Below are positions 20,687 through 28,516 of a DNA stretch of 34,665 nucleotides, one piece after another. Origin of the DNA: Hyphomicrobiales bacterium (GTDB lineage Bacteria; Pseudomonadota; Alphaproteobacteria; Rhizobiales; Beijerinckiaceae). Where the stretch lies: the NCBI GenBank assembly GCA_025358745.1, contig JANYIH010000338.1:1-34665 (forward strand), written 5' to 3'. How positions within the stretch are numbered: the first letter of the stretch is position 1; every line of letters starts with the position of its first letter. Under the pieces are notes generated by a model. It was given only the letters and a program-made list of their open reading frames with translations. It made no database searches and was not told the DNA's origin. The position numbers were made by a program, and so were the translations under genes.

Positions 20687-21427
20687 ATGTCTTTGCTGGT
20701 TGTCGGCGGAACCAAGGGCATCGGGCTCGCCATCGCCAGGGCCTTTGCGCCGGACGCGGGCGACGTGTTTCTGGGCTACCACGGCGACGAACAGGCTGCG
20801 GCGCGCGCGGCGGAGTCCGTAACGGCGGCGGGAGCGCGCGCGCATCTTGTCAAGGCGGACGTGGGAACGCCTGAGGGCTGCGCCGCTCTGGCGCAGGCGG
20901 TGCGCTCGAAGGGCGTCGTGCTCGATCAGGTGGTGCATTCCGCCGTCGACGCCTATGCGACGACGACGCTGGACGCCGACCCGCTTCGCTTCGCCAGCGC
21001 CCTGGCGACAAATGGAACGAGCCTGCTTTATCTGGTCCAGGCGACGCTGCCGATGCTGCGGCGCGGCTCCAGCGTGTTTTATCTGACAAGCCGGGGCGGA
21101 CGAATGGTGGTGCCCAACTACGCCGCCGTCGGCGTCGCAAAGGCGCTCGCGGAGAGCCTGATGCGCTATCTCGCGGTGGAACTGGCGCCGCAGGGGATCA
21201 GAATCAACGCCATCGCGCCCGCCATCGTCGAGACCGACGCCGTCCGCGCGTTGTTCGGCGAAAAAGCGAGCGACATCGTGCGCGATTCGGCGAGCCACAA
21301 TCCATCCGGGCGCGGCGTGATCGACGGCGACTACACCAGCCTGATGCGATGGCTGGCGTCGCCGGAGGCAGGGTTCATCCAGGGTCAGGTGTTTTTCGTC
21401 AACGGCGGCGCCAACCTCAGCGCCTGA
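20687..21427 (+). CDS. SDR-family oxidoreductase, FabL (enoyl-ACP reductase III)-like
   Basis: 246 aa. The glycine motif is GGTKGIG at 7-13. The active site has Tyr145 and Lys152 separated by six residues (YAAVGVAK) instead of the classical three, and is followed by YLAVELAPQGIRINAIAPA and the C-terminal FIQGQVFFVNGGANL. This Y-x6-K spacing and surrounding sequence are typical of the FabI/FabL group of enoyl-thioester reductases. The product may therefore reduce an enoyl-CoA/ACP rather than oxidise an alcohol; substrate unproven. The start lies three bases after the GntR stop, so the two genes are co-transcribed. A REP-like palindrome pair follows the gene. Confidence 0.88.
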   Translation: MSLLVVGGTKGIGLAIARAFAPDAGDVFLGYHGDEQAAARAAESVTAAGARAHLVKADVGTPEGCAALAQAVRSKGVVLDQVVHSAVDAYATTTLDADPLRFASALATNGTSLLYLVQATLPMLRRGSSVFYLTSRGGRMVVPNYAAVGVAKALAESLMRYLAVELAPQGIRINAIAPAIVETDAVRALFGEKASDIVRDSASHNPSGRGVIDGDYTSLMRWLASPEAGFIQGQVFFVNGGANLSA

Positions 21428-21475
21428 GACCGGGACAAGTTCGCGCCGACGCAACACTTGCATGGCTCTCTGCGC

Positions 21476-21618
21476 CGTCATGCCCGTGCTTGTCACGGGC
21501 ATCCACGCCGTTCAACTGCAACCAACGCCTGACAGCCTGCACGACCCTCCGTGCACCACTTTTCGCCGAGCGCTTCAGCGCCACTGCGTGATTGGCCGTG
21601 ACAAGCACGGCCATGACG
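21476..21618. repeat. Pair of inverted REP-like palindromic units
   Basis: Two near-identical units face each other about 90 bases apart between the convergent SDR and thiolase genes. The left unit reads CGTCA then TGCCCGTG-CTTGT-CACGGGCA (21481-21501). The right unit, reversed, reads CGTCA then TGGCCGTG-CTTGT-CACGGCCA (21593-21613 on the given strand). Each is a hairpin with 8-base stem and 5-base loop, and the two can also pair with one another. The core resembles the short extragenic palindromes scattered in Bradyrhizobium/Rhodopseudomonas genomes, as I recall them. It may act as a bidirectional transcription end or mRNA stabiliser; a GGGGCGCCCC palindrome adjoins at 21618-21627. Confidence 0.75.
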
Positions 21619-21663
21619 GGGCGCCCCGTTCTTTCATCCAGCTTCGTTCAGCAAGCCCTGATG

Positions 21664-22830
21664 TCAAAACCGCTCGATCAGCGTTGCGTTCGCCATGCCG
21701 CCGGACTCGCACATCGTCTGCAGGCCGTAGCGACCACCTGTGTCCTCCAGACGCGCGAGCAGGTTGGCGAGCAGCCGCCCGCCGGATGCGCCGACGGGAT
21801 GACCGAGAGCGATGGCGCCGCCATAGGCGTTGACCCTCGAAGGGTCCGCGCCCGTATCGCGCATCCACGCCAGAACCACGGAGGCGAACGCCTCGTTGAC
21901 CTCGAAGGCGTCGATGGCGTCGACGGTCAGCCCTGCGCGGATCAGCAGTTTTCGCGTCGCCGGAATGATAGCGGTCAGCATGAGAACCGGATCGTCTCCG
22001 GCGAGCGCGAAATGCGTGATCGCCGCGCGCGGCGTCAACCCGAGCTTACGAGCCACACCTTCTTCCACGATGAGCGCCGCCGCCGCGCCGTCGGTGACCT
22101 GACTGGAATTTCCAGCGGTGACGCTCCAGCGAATCTCGGGGAAACGCGCGGCGGCGGCCTCGTCCTCGAAAGCGGGCTTCAGCGCCGACAATTTCTCGAA
22201 CGACGTGTCGCGGCGGGGGCCTTCATCCCTTTCAACGAGCCCGACGGGAACAATCGAACGCGCCGTCAGCCCCGCGCCTTCAGCGGCCAGCGCGCGCTGA
22301 TGCGAAGCCGCGGAAAACCGGTCCATCGCCTCGCGCGAAACGCCCCAGCGCGCGGCGATCAGCTCAGCGGAGACGCCCTGCCGCACCAACCCTTGAGGAT
22401 AACGCGCGTGGAACAGCGGCCCCTCGTTGTCCTTGCCCATGCGGTTGACGCGCATCGGGACCAGGCTCATCATCTCGACGCCGCCGGCGATCACGACGTC
22501 GTAGGCGCCGGCGATGACGCCCTGCGCGGCGAAATCGAACGCCTGCTGCGCCGAGCCGCATTTGCGGTCGAGCGTGACGGCGGCGACGCTTTCAGGCAAG
22601 CCTGCGGCGAGCGCCGCCTGCCGTCCGATATTGCCCGATTGCTCGGCGACCTGAATGACGCAGCCCGTTATGACGTCCTCAATCAGCGCGGGGTCGACGC
22701 CGGTCCGACTGACGAGCGCGCGCAGAACGTGGGCGTAGAGATCGACGGGATGCATCGCCGACAACGCGCCGCCCGCGCGGCCGCGCGCGAACGGCGAGCG
22801 CACGATATCGACGATGACGGCGCGGCGCAC
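21664..22830 (-). CDS. Thiolase family protein (acetyl-CoA acetyltransferase type)
   Basis: Degradative-type thiolase, 388 aa, cleaving a 3-oxoacyl-CoA with CoA. The nucleophile Cys91 is in TLDRKCGSAQQAFDF; the second set is NEAFASVVLAWM, His344 in GGAIALGHPVGASGG and Cys374 in LQTMCESGGMANATL, so all catalytic residues are intact. The start is a GTG at 22828-22830, four bases after the carboxyltransferase stop codon. It is the last gene of the minus-strand operon, directly downstream of the biotin-dependent carboxyltransferase. This fits thiolysis of a 3-oxoacyl-CoA formed by carboxylating a ketone and adding CoA. The exact chain length of the substrate cannot be inferred. Confidence 0.95.
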   Translation of the reverse strand: MRRAVIVDIVRSPFARGRAGGALSAMHPVDLYAHVLRALVSRTGVDPALIEDVITGCVIQVAEQSGNIGRQAALAAGLPESVAAVTLDRKCGSAQQAFDFAAQGVIAGAYDVVIAGGVEMMSLVPMRVNRMGKDNEGPLFHARYPQGLVRQGVSAELIAARWGVSREAMDRFSAASHQRALAAEGAGLTARSIVPVGLVERDEGPRRDTSFEKLSALKPAFEDEAAAARFPEIRWSVTAGNSSQVTDGAAAALIVEEGVARKLGLTPRAAITHFALAGDDPVLMLTAIIPATRKLLIRAGLTVDAIDAFEVNEAFASVVLAWMRDTGADPSRVNAYGGAIALGHPVGASGGRLLANLLARLEDTGGRYGLQTMCESGGMANATLIERF

Positions 22831-22834
22831 CGGA

Positions 22835-24298
22835 CTAACCCGCCTGCCGATGCAGGTCGAGCGACAGCTTTGCGGTGCGCACCTGCACGACCGGAGACTT
22901 CGCGGCGCGCATCAACCTTTGCACCTGCTCCAACTCGGGCGAGGACATAAGCGGATAGTCGCGCTTCACAGGCCCGGCGGCGCGCATCTTTTTGAGATCG
23001 GGCTCGGGCACCAGCGCGCGCAGGATAAGTTCGTCGTCGTCGTCGGTCCCATAGCGTCTGCGCAACTCTTCGATGGTTGGCTGCTCCGGGGGGCTGCCGA
23101 CGACCTGTTTGGCGCGCGGCGCGGACATGATCTTGTCGAGAACGTTGCCGTCGATGGGCGCCACCGTCTCGCCGTAGAAGCCGGCGGCGTATTGGATGAC
23201 CTCGTCGGGGACGATGCCGTACCGCTTACCTGTCACCACGTTGAGCACAGCCTGGATGCCGACGAGTTGACTGAACGGCGTCGCCATGCCGGGATAGCCG
23301 AGATCGCGCCGCACTTCCGCCGTTTCGCGCATCACGTCTTCCAGCCTTTCGCTCATGTTGTGCTGCGCGAGCTGGGCCTTCAGCGTGCCCGTCATGCCGC
23401 CGGGGATCTGATGGCGGATCGACAGCACGTCGTATTCGTTGTGCTGGTTGATGAGGAAACCGGCGGCCTTGCCGACCTTCTCGAAATGCTCGGCGACCGG
23501 AGGCAACAGCGACTTGTCGATGCTATGGGTGTGGCCGAGCAGCTCGATATTGTGCAGCATGATCTCGGTCGAAGGCACCGACGGCCCGTTCGCCATCGGC
23601 CTGCTCGCGGTGTGCAGGATGGTGACGCCGAGATCGATGGCGTCGAGATAAGCCTTGGCGGATTGGCCCAGAATGTTGTTGGCGTGGAACTCGATGGGCT
23701 TGCCACGCGCCTTCGCCTTGATGGCCGGCACGAGCGTTTGCAGGCGCTCCTTATCCAGCACGCCGGCGGTGTCGTAGAGCAGCAGCGTGTCGATGTCGGG
23801 CGAGGCCGAGAGCCTGTCGGCCTTGTCGGCGTAGTAAGCGTCGGTGTGGACCGGCGACAAGGCAAACATGATGGCGCCGGCGACCTCGGAGCCGAACTCC
23901 TTGGCGACCTTGGCGAGCCGGTGCATCTTGTCGATGTTGAACAGCACATCGTAGATCCAGAAGCTGCGGCAGCCGTGGCGGTTGAGTTGGCGCATCCACG
24001 CGTCCATCAGCGAATCCGGCGTGACGCCGAAGGTGACGGAGGCGTTGGAGCGCATGCCGCCGCGCAGCCGCGTGCGCGGCATCGCCTGCACGAGCAGATC
24101 GAGACCCTCCCACGGGTTCTCGCGGCAGGTGCGGATCATCACTTCGAACAGCGAGGAGCCGGCGAGATCGATGACGCGATAGCCCGCGCGGTCGATCAGC
24201 GGCGCCACCGGCAGCGCCATGCCGGCCTGCATACGCATGCCCCACAGGCTCTGTTGGCCGTCGCGCATCGTTTCGTCGAGAAAATCGATGTGGGCCAT
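22835..24298 (-). CDS. Biotin-dependent carboxyltransferase subunit, pyruvate carboxylase/OadA-like
   Basis: 487 aa. The ATG at 24296-24298 has AGAGG before it; it gives MAHIDFLDETMRDGQQSL. An HMGL-like TIM barrel fills about 1-265 and the conserved carboxylase (PYC_OADA) domain about 290-395 (IPGGMTGTLKAQLAQHN, ATPFSQLVGIQAVLNVVTG). Instead of the usual C-terminal biotinyl domain there is a tail of about 90 residues, because the carrier is a separate gene. Compared with pyruvate carboxylases as I know them, Asp13 (RDGQQ for RDAHQ) is kept, but the carbamylated Lys metal ligand of the KDMAG motif is Tyr175 (LLLYDTAGVL). The HxH pair is His205 and Asn207 (EFHANNILG). This suggests a substrate other than pyruvate. 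It sits two bases after the biotin carboxylase gene and four before the thiolase. Confidence 0.9.
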   Translation of the reverse strand: MAHIDFLDETMRDGQQSLWGMRMQAGMALPVAPLIDRAGYRVIDLAGSSLFEVMIRTCRENPWEGLDLLVQAMPRTRLRGGMRSNASVTFGVTPDSLMDAWMRQLNRHGCRSFWIYDVLFNIDKMHRLAKVAKEFGSEVAGAIMFALSPVHTDAYYADKADRLSASPDIDTLLLYDTAGVLDKERLQTLVPAIKAKARGKPIEFHANNILGQSAKAYLDAIDLGVTILHTASRPMANGPSVPSTEIMLHNIELLGHTHSIDKSLLPPVAEHFEKVGKAAGFLINQHNEYDVLSIRHQIPGGMTGTLKAQLAQHNMSERLEDVMRETAEVRRDLGYPGMATPFSQLVGIQAVLNVVTGKRYGIVPDEVIQYAAGFYGETVAPIDGNVLDKIMSAPRAKQVVGSPPEQPTIEELRRRYGTDDDDELILRALVPEPDLKKMRAAGPVKRDYPLMSSPELEQVQRLMRAAKSPVVQVRTAKLSLDLHRQAG

Positions 24299-24300
24299 GT

Positions 24301-25662
24301 CTAACCTCTTGGCTCGCCGTAGTGCGGCAGGAAAACGGATTCGAGCCAACGCGTGTCGAGCTGGTTGGCGAGAAAATCGGGGTGAGCGGTCACTTCGCGC
24401 AGCAATCCGATGTTGGTTGCTATGCCCGCAACCTCGAACGCTTCTAGCGCACCGCGCAGTCGCGCCACGGCGCGCGGGCGGTCGGGAGCGTGCACGATCA
24501 GCTTGGCGATCATGCTGTCGTAATAGGGAGAGACAAGGGAGCCCTCCTCGATCGCCGTGTCGAGCCGCACGCCCTCGCCCTGCGGCGCGCGCCAGCGCGT
24601 GATGCGGCCGGGCGAAGGCAGGAAGCCTCGTCGCGGGTCCTCGGCGAGGATGCGCGTCTCGATGGCGTGGCCGCTGGTGACGATGTCGCGCTGATCGAGG
24701 CGCGGCGGTGAGCCGGCCGCGACCTCCAGTTGCAGGCGTATGAGATCGGCGCCAGTGATCATCTCCGAAACGGGATGCTCGACCTGGATGCGCGCGTTGA
24801 CTTCCATGAAGTAAAAATCGTCGCGCTCGACGTCATAGAGGAATTCGACGGTGCCGGCGTTGCGATAGTTGATCGAGCCGAGCAGGTCGACGGCGGCCTT
24901 GTGCAGGCGCGTCCGGGTCGCATCCGGCAGGGCGGAAGCCGGCGCCTCCTCAATCATCTTCTGATAACGCCGCTGCATCGAGCAATCGCGTTCGCCGAAA
25001 TGCAGCACACGACCGTCGCCGAGGCCCAGTACCTGCACCTCGACGTGACGCGCGCGCTCGACATAGCGCTCCAGATAAAGCGTGCCGTCGCCGAAAGCCT
25101 CCTTGGCCTCGACGGAGGCGCGTTCGAAACCCGCGGCGAGAGATTTGGCGTCGTGCGCCACCACCATGCCCCGCCCGCCGCCGCCCGCCGACGCCTTGGT
25201 GACGACCGGAAAGCCTATCTCGGATGCGAAGGCGACGGCCTCGTCGGCGTTCGCGAGTTTGGCGCTGCCCGGCGTCATGGCGACGCCGGCGGCTTTCGCC
25301 AGACGACGCGCCGCCAACTTGTCGCCGACCGCTTCGATGGAAGCTGAGGTGGGGCCGACGAACGTGACGCCGTTCTCCTCACAAAGTCGCGCCAAAGATG
25401 CGCGCTCGGACAGAAAGCCGTAGCCCGGATGCAAAGCATCGCAGCCAGTCGCCTTCGCCGCATGGACGACCAGATTGGCGTCGAGATAGGACGCGCGCGC
25501 CGGCGCGGGCCCCAAAGTGACGACGCGGTCGGCCTCCCTCGCTGCAACACTCTCGCGATCCGCGGCGGAGGCCGCCAGCACCGTTTCGAGTCCGAGCGCT
25601 TTCGCGGCGCGCACGATGCGCAGCGCGATCTCCCCACGGTTGGCGACCAGAACCCGACGCAT
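24301..25662 (-). CDS. Biotin carboxylase subunit (AccC-like)
   Basis: ATP-grasp enzyme that carboxylates biotin with bicarbonate, 453 aa, the usual AccC length. The ATG at 25660-25662 gives MRRVLVANRGEIALRIVRAA; upstream in-frame sequence belongs to the neighbouring gene. Motifs present are LHPGYGFLSE (about 77-86), the glycine-rich ATP loop KASAGGGGRGMVVA (156-169), ERDCSMQRRYQKMIEEAP (224-241), MEVNARIQVEHPVSE (286-300) and RILAEDPRRGFLPSPG. It starts two bases after the carrier protein stop and ends two bases before the carboxyltransferase ATG, so the three subunits form one translational block. The carboxylase is not fatty-acid AccABCD because the partner transferase is of the pyruvate/oxaloacetate type. 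Confidence 0.96.
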   Translation of the reverse strand: MRRVLVANRGEIALRIVRAAKALGLETVLAASAADRESVAAREADRVVTLGPAPARASYLDANLVVHAAKATGCDALHPGYGFLSERASLARLCEENGVTFVGPTSASIEAVGDKLAARRLAKAAGVAMTPGSAKLANADEAVAFASEIGFPVVTKASAGGGGRGMVVAHDAKSLAAGFERASVEAKEAFGDGTLYLERYVERARHVEVQVLGLGDGRVLHFGERDCSMQRRYQKMIEEAPASALPDATRTRLHKAAVDLLGSINYRNAGTVEFLYDVERDDFYFMEVNARIQVEHPVSEMITGADLIRLQLEVAAGSPPRLDQRDIVTSGHAIETRILAEDPRRGFLPSPGRITRWRAPQGEGVRLDTAIEEGSLVSPYYDSMIAKLIVHAPDRPRAVARLRGALEAFEVAGIATNIGLLREVTAHPDFLANQLDTRWLESVFLPHYGEPRG

Positions 25663-25664
25663 CG

Positions 25665-26135
25665 TCAGGAATCGAGTTCGATGAGGAAGAGCAGTTGATT
25701 GAACTCGACAAGTTCCCCATCTTCGACCAGCACGCGCCGCACGGTCCCGGAGAGGCCGGCGAATACGGACGTGAACAGCTTCATCACTTCGATCAGACAA
25801 AGCTCGGTCATCGGCTCGACCTTCTGTCCCAGCGCCACGTAGGGCGGCGCGCCCGGCTTGGGCGAGCGGTAGAAGGTGCCGAGGTTGGGCGCGCGCACGG
25901 CGATCCAGTGATCGGGAGCCGCGCCGTGCTGGGGCGCCAAAGCGGGGGCCGCAGGCGCGGCGACGGGCGCGGGCGCCTTGTCGGCGTACTCGCTGAAGTC
26001 GACTGACGAACGCGCGTCCGGCGATTTGGAGAGAAACAACTCCAGCCCATCGATCTTAAGTTTCATCTCGCTCCAGTTGGAAGACTCGAAAGTCTCCAGC
26101 AGCGCTTCGATGTCCCGTGGGGTGATGTCGTTCAT
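25665..26135 (-). CDS. Biotin carboxyl carrier protein (AccB-like)
   Basis: 156 aa. An AccB-type N-terminal region (about 1-37, ITPRDIEALLETFESSNWSE) is followed by an Ala/Pro linker (53-70) and a C-terminal biotinyl domain from about 77 (VRAPNLGTFYRSPKPGAPPY). The biotinylated lysine is Lys119 in EVMKL; most carriers have EAMKM, so the residues next to the lysine are slightly unusual, as in some non-acetyl-CoA carboxylases. Its ATG overlaps the TGA of the PPDK-like gene (ATGA at 26132-26135). The synthesis of a biotin carrier is thus directly coupled to that of a phosphotransfer protein, strong contextual evidence that both work in the same reaction. Confidence 0.94.
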   Translation of the reverse strand: MNDITPRDIEALLETFESSNWSEMKLKIDGLELFLSKSPDARSSVDFSEYADKAPAPVAAPAAPALAPQHGAAPDHWIAVRAPNLGTFYRSPKPGAPPYVALGQKVEPMTELCLIEVMKLFTSVFAGLSGTVRRVLVEDGELVEFNQLLFLIELDS

Positions 26136-27904
26136 GCGTTCTCACCCTTTGCGACCGCCTGACGGACCGCCGCCAGCAACGGCGGCAGGACGGGATCGGC
26201 GACAATGAATTCAAGGCCCGATTTCATTGCGGCGGCGACGCCTTCGTCGGAGGCGATGAGGCCGCCGCGAACCCCGCGCGCGCCCTTGACGCGCTCAAGC
26301 GCGAGACCGATCTTTTCAGGATCGGCGGCGTCGGCGTCGTTGGAAATATCTGCGGCTGCGGCCGACTCAGCGCTGGCGGCGCTTATCACCCGCAGCGGCG
26401 ACTCGGCGCTCGCCCATTGCGAAAGGCGCATGAGCGTCTCGTTGTGGCTCTCGTCCGGCGCCACGATTTCGAGCGCGCCCGCGTAAACTTTGCCCGCGCG
26501 GCCGTCGACCGTCACCAACTCGCCGGCGAGTTGATCGAGCGCGCCCTTGCCGCAACCGACCACGCAGGGAAGCCCCAGCGCGCGGCCGACCACCGCCGCA
26601 TGCGACGTGCCGCCGCCCTGTTCCGTCACCACCGCTTTTGCCGCGATCATGCCGTGGAGATCGTCGGGGCTCGTGGTCGGGCGGGCGAGGACGACGGCGT
26701 CGCCGGCCTCGGCGCGCCGCTCGGCTTCGTCCGAATCGGTGACGATATTGCCGACGCCAACGCCCGGCGAGGCGGGTTCGCCCGAGGCCAGCAGGCGCGC
26801 GCCCGCCAGCGCGTGCTCGGCGATGCGCGGGCTCAGCAGCAAGCGCGCCTGATCGGGCGAGACGCGCAGGACGGCGCTGCGGCGGTCAATCAGACCTTCC
26901 TCGGCGAGCGCGACGGCGATGTGGACGGCGGCGTGCGGCGCCAATTTCGCGCTACGCGATTGCAGCAAATAAAGCTGGCCGCGCTCGACGGTGAATTCGA
27001 TGTCCTGAACGTCGCGGCCCGCATTTTCCAGCGTCCGGGCGGCGTCGAGAAGGCGGGCGTGCGCATCCGGCATCGCCGCGCCCAACGCGCTCAGCGGCTG
27101 CGGCGTGAACTTGCCGGAGACCACGTCCTCGCCCTGAGCGCGCGGCAGATATTCGCCATAGGGCTCGGCGGCGCCTGTAGATGGGTTGCGCGAGAACAGG
27201 ACGCCCGTGCCGGAACGCTCGTCGAGATTGCCGAACACCATGGCCTGCACCGTGACGGCGGTGCCAAGATCGTCGGGAATCGCGTGATGCTGGCGATAGC
27301 GCCGGGCGCGGCGCGAGTTCCAGGATTCAAACACCGCGCGCACGGCGTGGCGCAATTGCTCGCGCGCGTCGGCGGGAATCTCTGTCCCGCAGGCGGCGGC
27401 GATCGCTGCGCGCCACGCGGCGGGGCCTTGCGCCTCGTCGAGTTCCGGCGCCGTGGCGCGCAACACGATGTGCGCGTAGAGATCGAGGAAGCGCCGGTGG
27501 GTGTTGCGCGCAAAGGCGGGATCGCCGCATTCGTCCGCAAGCGCCGCCTCTGTCGAATCGTTGATGCCGAGATTGAGCACGGTATCCATCATCCCGGGCA
27601 TCGAGACGGGCGCGCCGGAGCGCACCGAGACGAGGAGCGGGCGCGGCCCGGCGCCGAACGTGCGACCGGCTTTCGATTCCAACCATACGATGGCGGCGTC
27701 GACTTCAGCCTCGAGTTCCGGCGGCTCGCCTCCGCTGGTCAGATAGGCTTTGCAGGCGGCCGTCGTGACGACAAACGCCGGCGGGACGGTGAGGCCGAGC
27801 GTCTGCATGCGCGCGACGGACCAGGCCTTGCCGCCGATGAGATCGCGCGAAGGCGCTTCTGCGCCGTCGAGTCCCAGGGTCCATCGCCCGAAGCCAAGCG
27901 CCAT
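26132..27904 (-). CDS. PPDK-like phosphotransferase lacking the PEP/pyruvate domain
   Basis: 590 aa, against about 880 for pyruvate phosphate dikinase. The N-terminal ATP-grasp part is clearly PPDK-type: GGKAWSVARMQTLGLTVPPA (24-43), SVRSGAPVSMPGMMDTVLNL (93-112), FESWNSRRARRYRQHHAIPD (192-211), AMVFGNLDERSGTGVLFSRN (221-240), EYLPRAQGEDVVSG and QDIEFTVERGQLYLLQSR. The phosphohistidine domain follows with His435 in EQGGGTSHAAVVGRALG. The C-terminal TIM barrel that binds pyruvate/PEP is absent; about 110 residues of unrecognised sequence replace it (about 480-590). It can therefore be expected to split ATP and carry phosphoryl on His435 but must pass it to another subunit or a different acceptor. 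It is encoded between a 200-aa protein (nine bases upstream) and the biotin carrier (4-base overlap). Phenylphosphate synthase is the nearest known arrangement. Confidence 0.88.
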   Translation of the reverse strand: MALGFGRWTLGLDGAEAPSRDLIGGKAWSVARMQTLGLTVPPAFVVTTAACKAYLTSGGEPPELEAEVDAAIVWLESKAGRTFGAGPRPLLVSVRSGAPVSMPGMMDTVLNLGINDSTEAALADECGDPAFARNTHRRFLDLYAHIVLRATAPELDEAQGPAAWRAAIAAACGTEIPADAREQLRHAVRAVFESWNSRRARRYRQHHAIPDDLGTAVTVQAMVFGNLDERSGTGVLFSRNPSTGAAEPYGEYLPRAQGEDVVSGKFTPQPLSALGAAMPDAHARLLDAARTLENAGRDVQDIEFTVERGQLYLLQSRSAKLAPHAAVHIAVALAEEGLIDRRSAVLRVSPDQARLLLSPRIAEHALAGARLLASGEPASPGVGVGNIVTDSDEAERRAEAGDAVVLARPTTSPDDLHGMIAAKAVVTEQGGGTSHAAVVGRALGLPCVVGCGKGALDQLAGELVTVDGRAGKVYAGALEIVAPDESHNETLMRLSQWASAESPLRVISAASAESAAAADISNDADAADPEKIGLALERVKGARGVRGGLIASDEGVAAAMKSGLEFIVADPVLPPLLAAVRQAVAKGENA

Positions 27905-27913
27905 CGCCGCGCC

Positions 27914-28516
27914 CTACTCGGTGCGCTCGCGCCGCATCAGGCGCAGCAGATCTTCGTGCAGTTCGAACCAGAGGGTGTGATAACTCTCGATCTTCGCGTC
28001 GCTGACCCAGGCGACGGCGCCCGCTTCCGCCTTCTCCAGCGCGGCGGCCAGCTTCTCGCCATAAATCGCCATGCGTGGCAGCGCGCTCGCCAATTGGCTG
28101 ACGACGGGTTCGACGCGTTCGTGCAAATCGCCGAGGCGGTCGACTATTTTCGAATCGTAATCCTTGTCGCTGTGATCGTTGGGCACGCGCTCGCCGCGCA
28201 CGAGAACCGTCTGCCAGTCGGTGATCAGTTGTTTGAGAACGCCGTTGAGGCGCTCGAACCCGGAATAGCCCGACTGGAACGCAGGATTGGCGCGCTCGGC
28301 TTCGTAGTAGCGGGAATAGTCGGCGTCGAGCAGCATCCGCGCCACCGGCGCGAGCATGTAACGGCCCTTCACCTCGACCGCGCGCTTGGCGGCGACGAGC
28401 TTCGCCAGCGTCTCGCGCACGTCCTCGCCATCGAGGCCGAGGATGCCGGCGACGTCCTCGGGGCTGGCGTGCTTCTTGATCGCCAGACCGTGCATGACCA
28501 GATGCATCTCGTTCAC
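27914..28516 (-). CDS. Protein of unknown function, winged-helix-like N-terminus
   Basis: 200 aa. The start is a GTG at 28514-28516 that overlaps the TGA of the upstream ligase gene (GTGA) and has AGGAGG seven bases before it. The first 65 residues look like a small winged helix (KKHASPEDVAGILGLDGEDV, then LVAAKRAVEVKGRYMLAPVA). The rest is helical, with distinctive runs YSGFERLNGVLKQLITDWQ, VPNDHSDKDYDSKIVDRL and IESYHTLWFELHEDLLRLM. I do not recognise a named domain; I recall similar sequences beside PEP-utilising-enzyme genes in actinobacteria, but cannot confirm this. Being wedged between a CoA ligase and the PPDK-like subunit suggests it is a small subunit or modulator of the phosphotransferase, analogous in position to the third protein of phenylphosphate synthase, although no CBS domains are visible. 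Confidence 0.8.
   Translation of the reverse strand: MNEMHLVMHGLAIKKHASPEDVAGILGLDGEDVRETLAKLVAAKRAVEVKGRYMLAPVARMLLDADYSRYYEAERANPAFQSGYSGFERLNGVLKQLITDWQTVLVRGERVPNDHSDKDYDSKIVDRLGDLHERVEPVVSQLASALPRMAIYGEKLAAALEKAEAGAVAWVSDAKIESYHTLWFELHEDLLRLMRRERTE

Noticed and set aside
22835..26135. Acetyl-CoA/propionyl-CoA carboxylase
   Set aside because: The transferase is of the pyruvate carboxylase/OadA TIM-barrel type, not the crotonase-fold type of acyl-CoA carboxylases.
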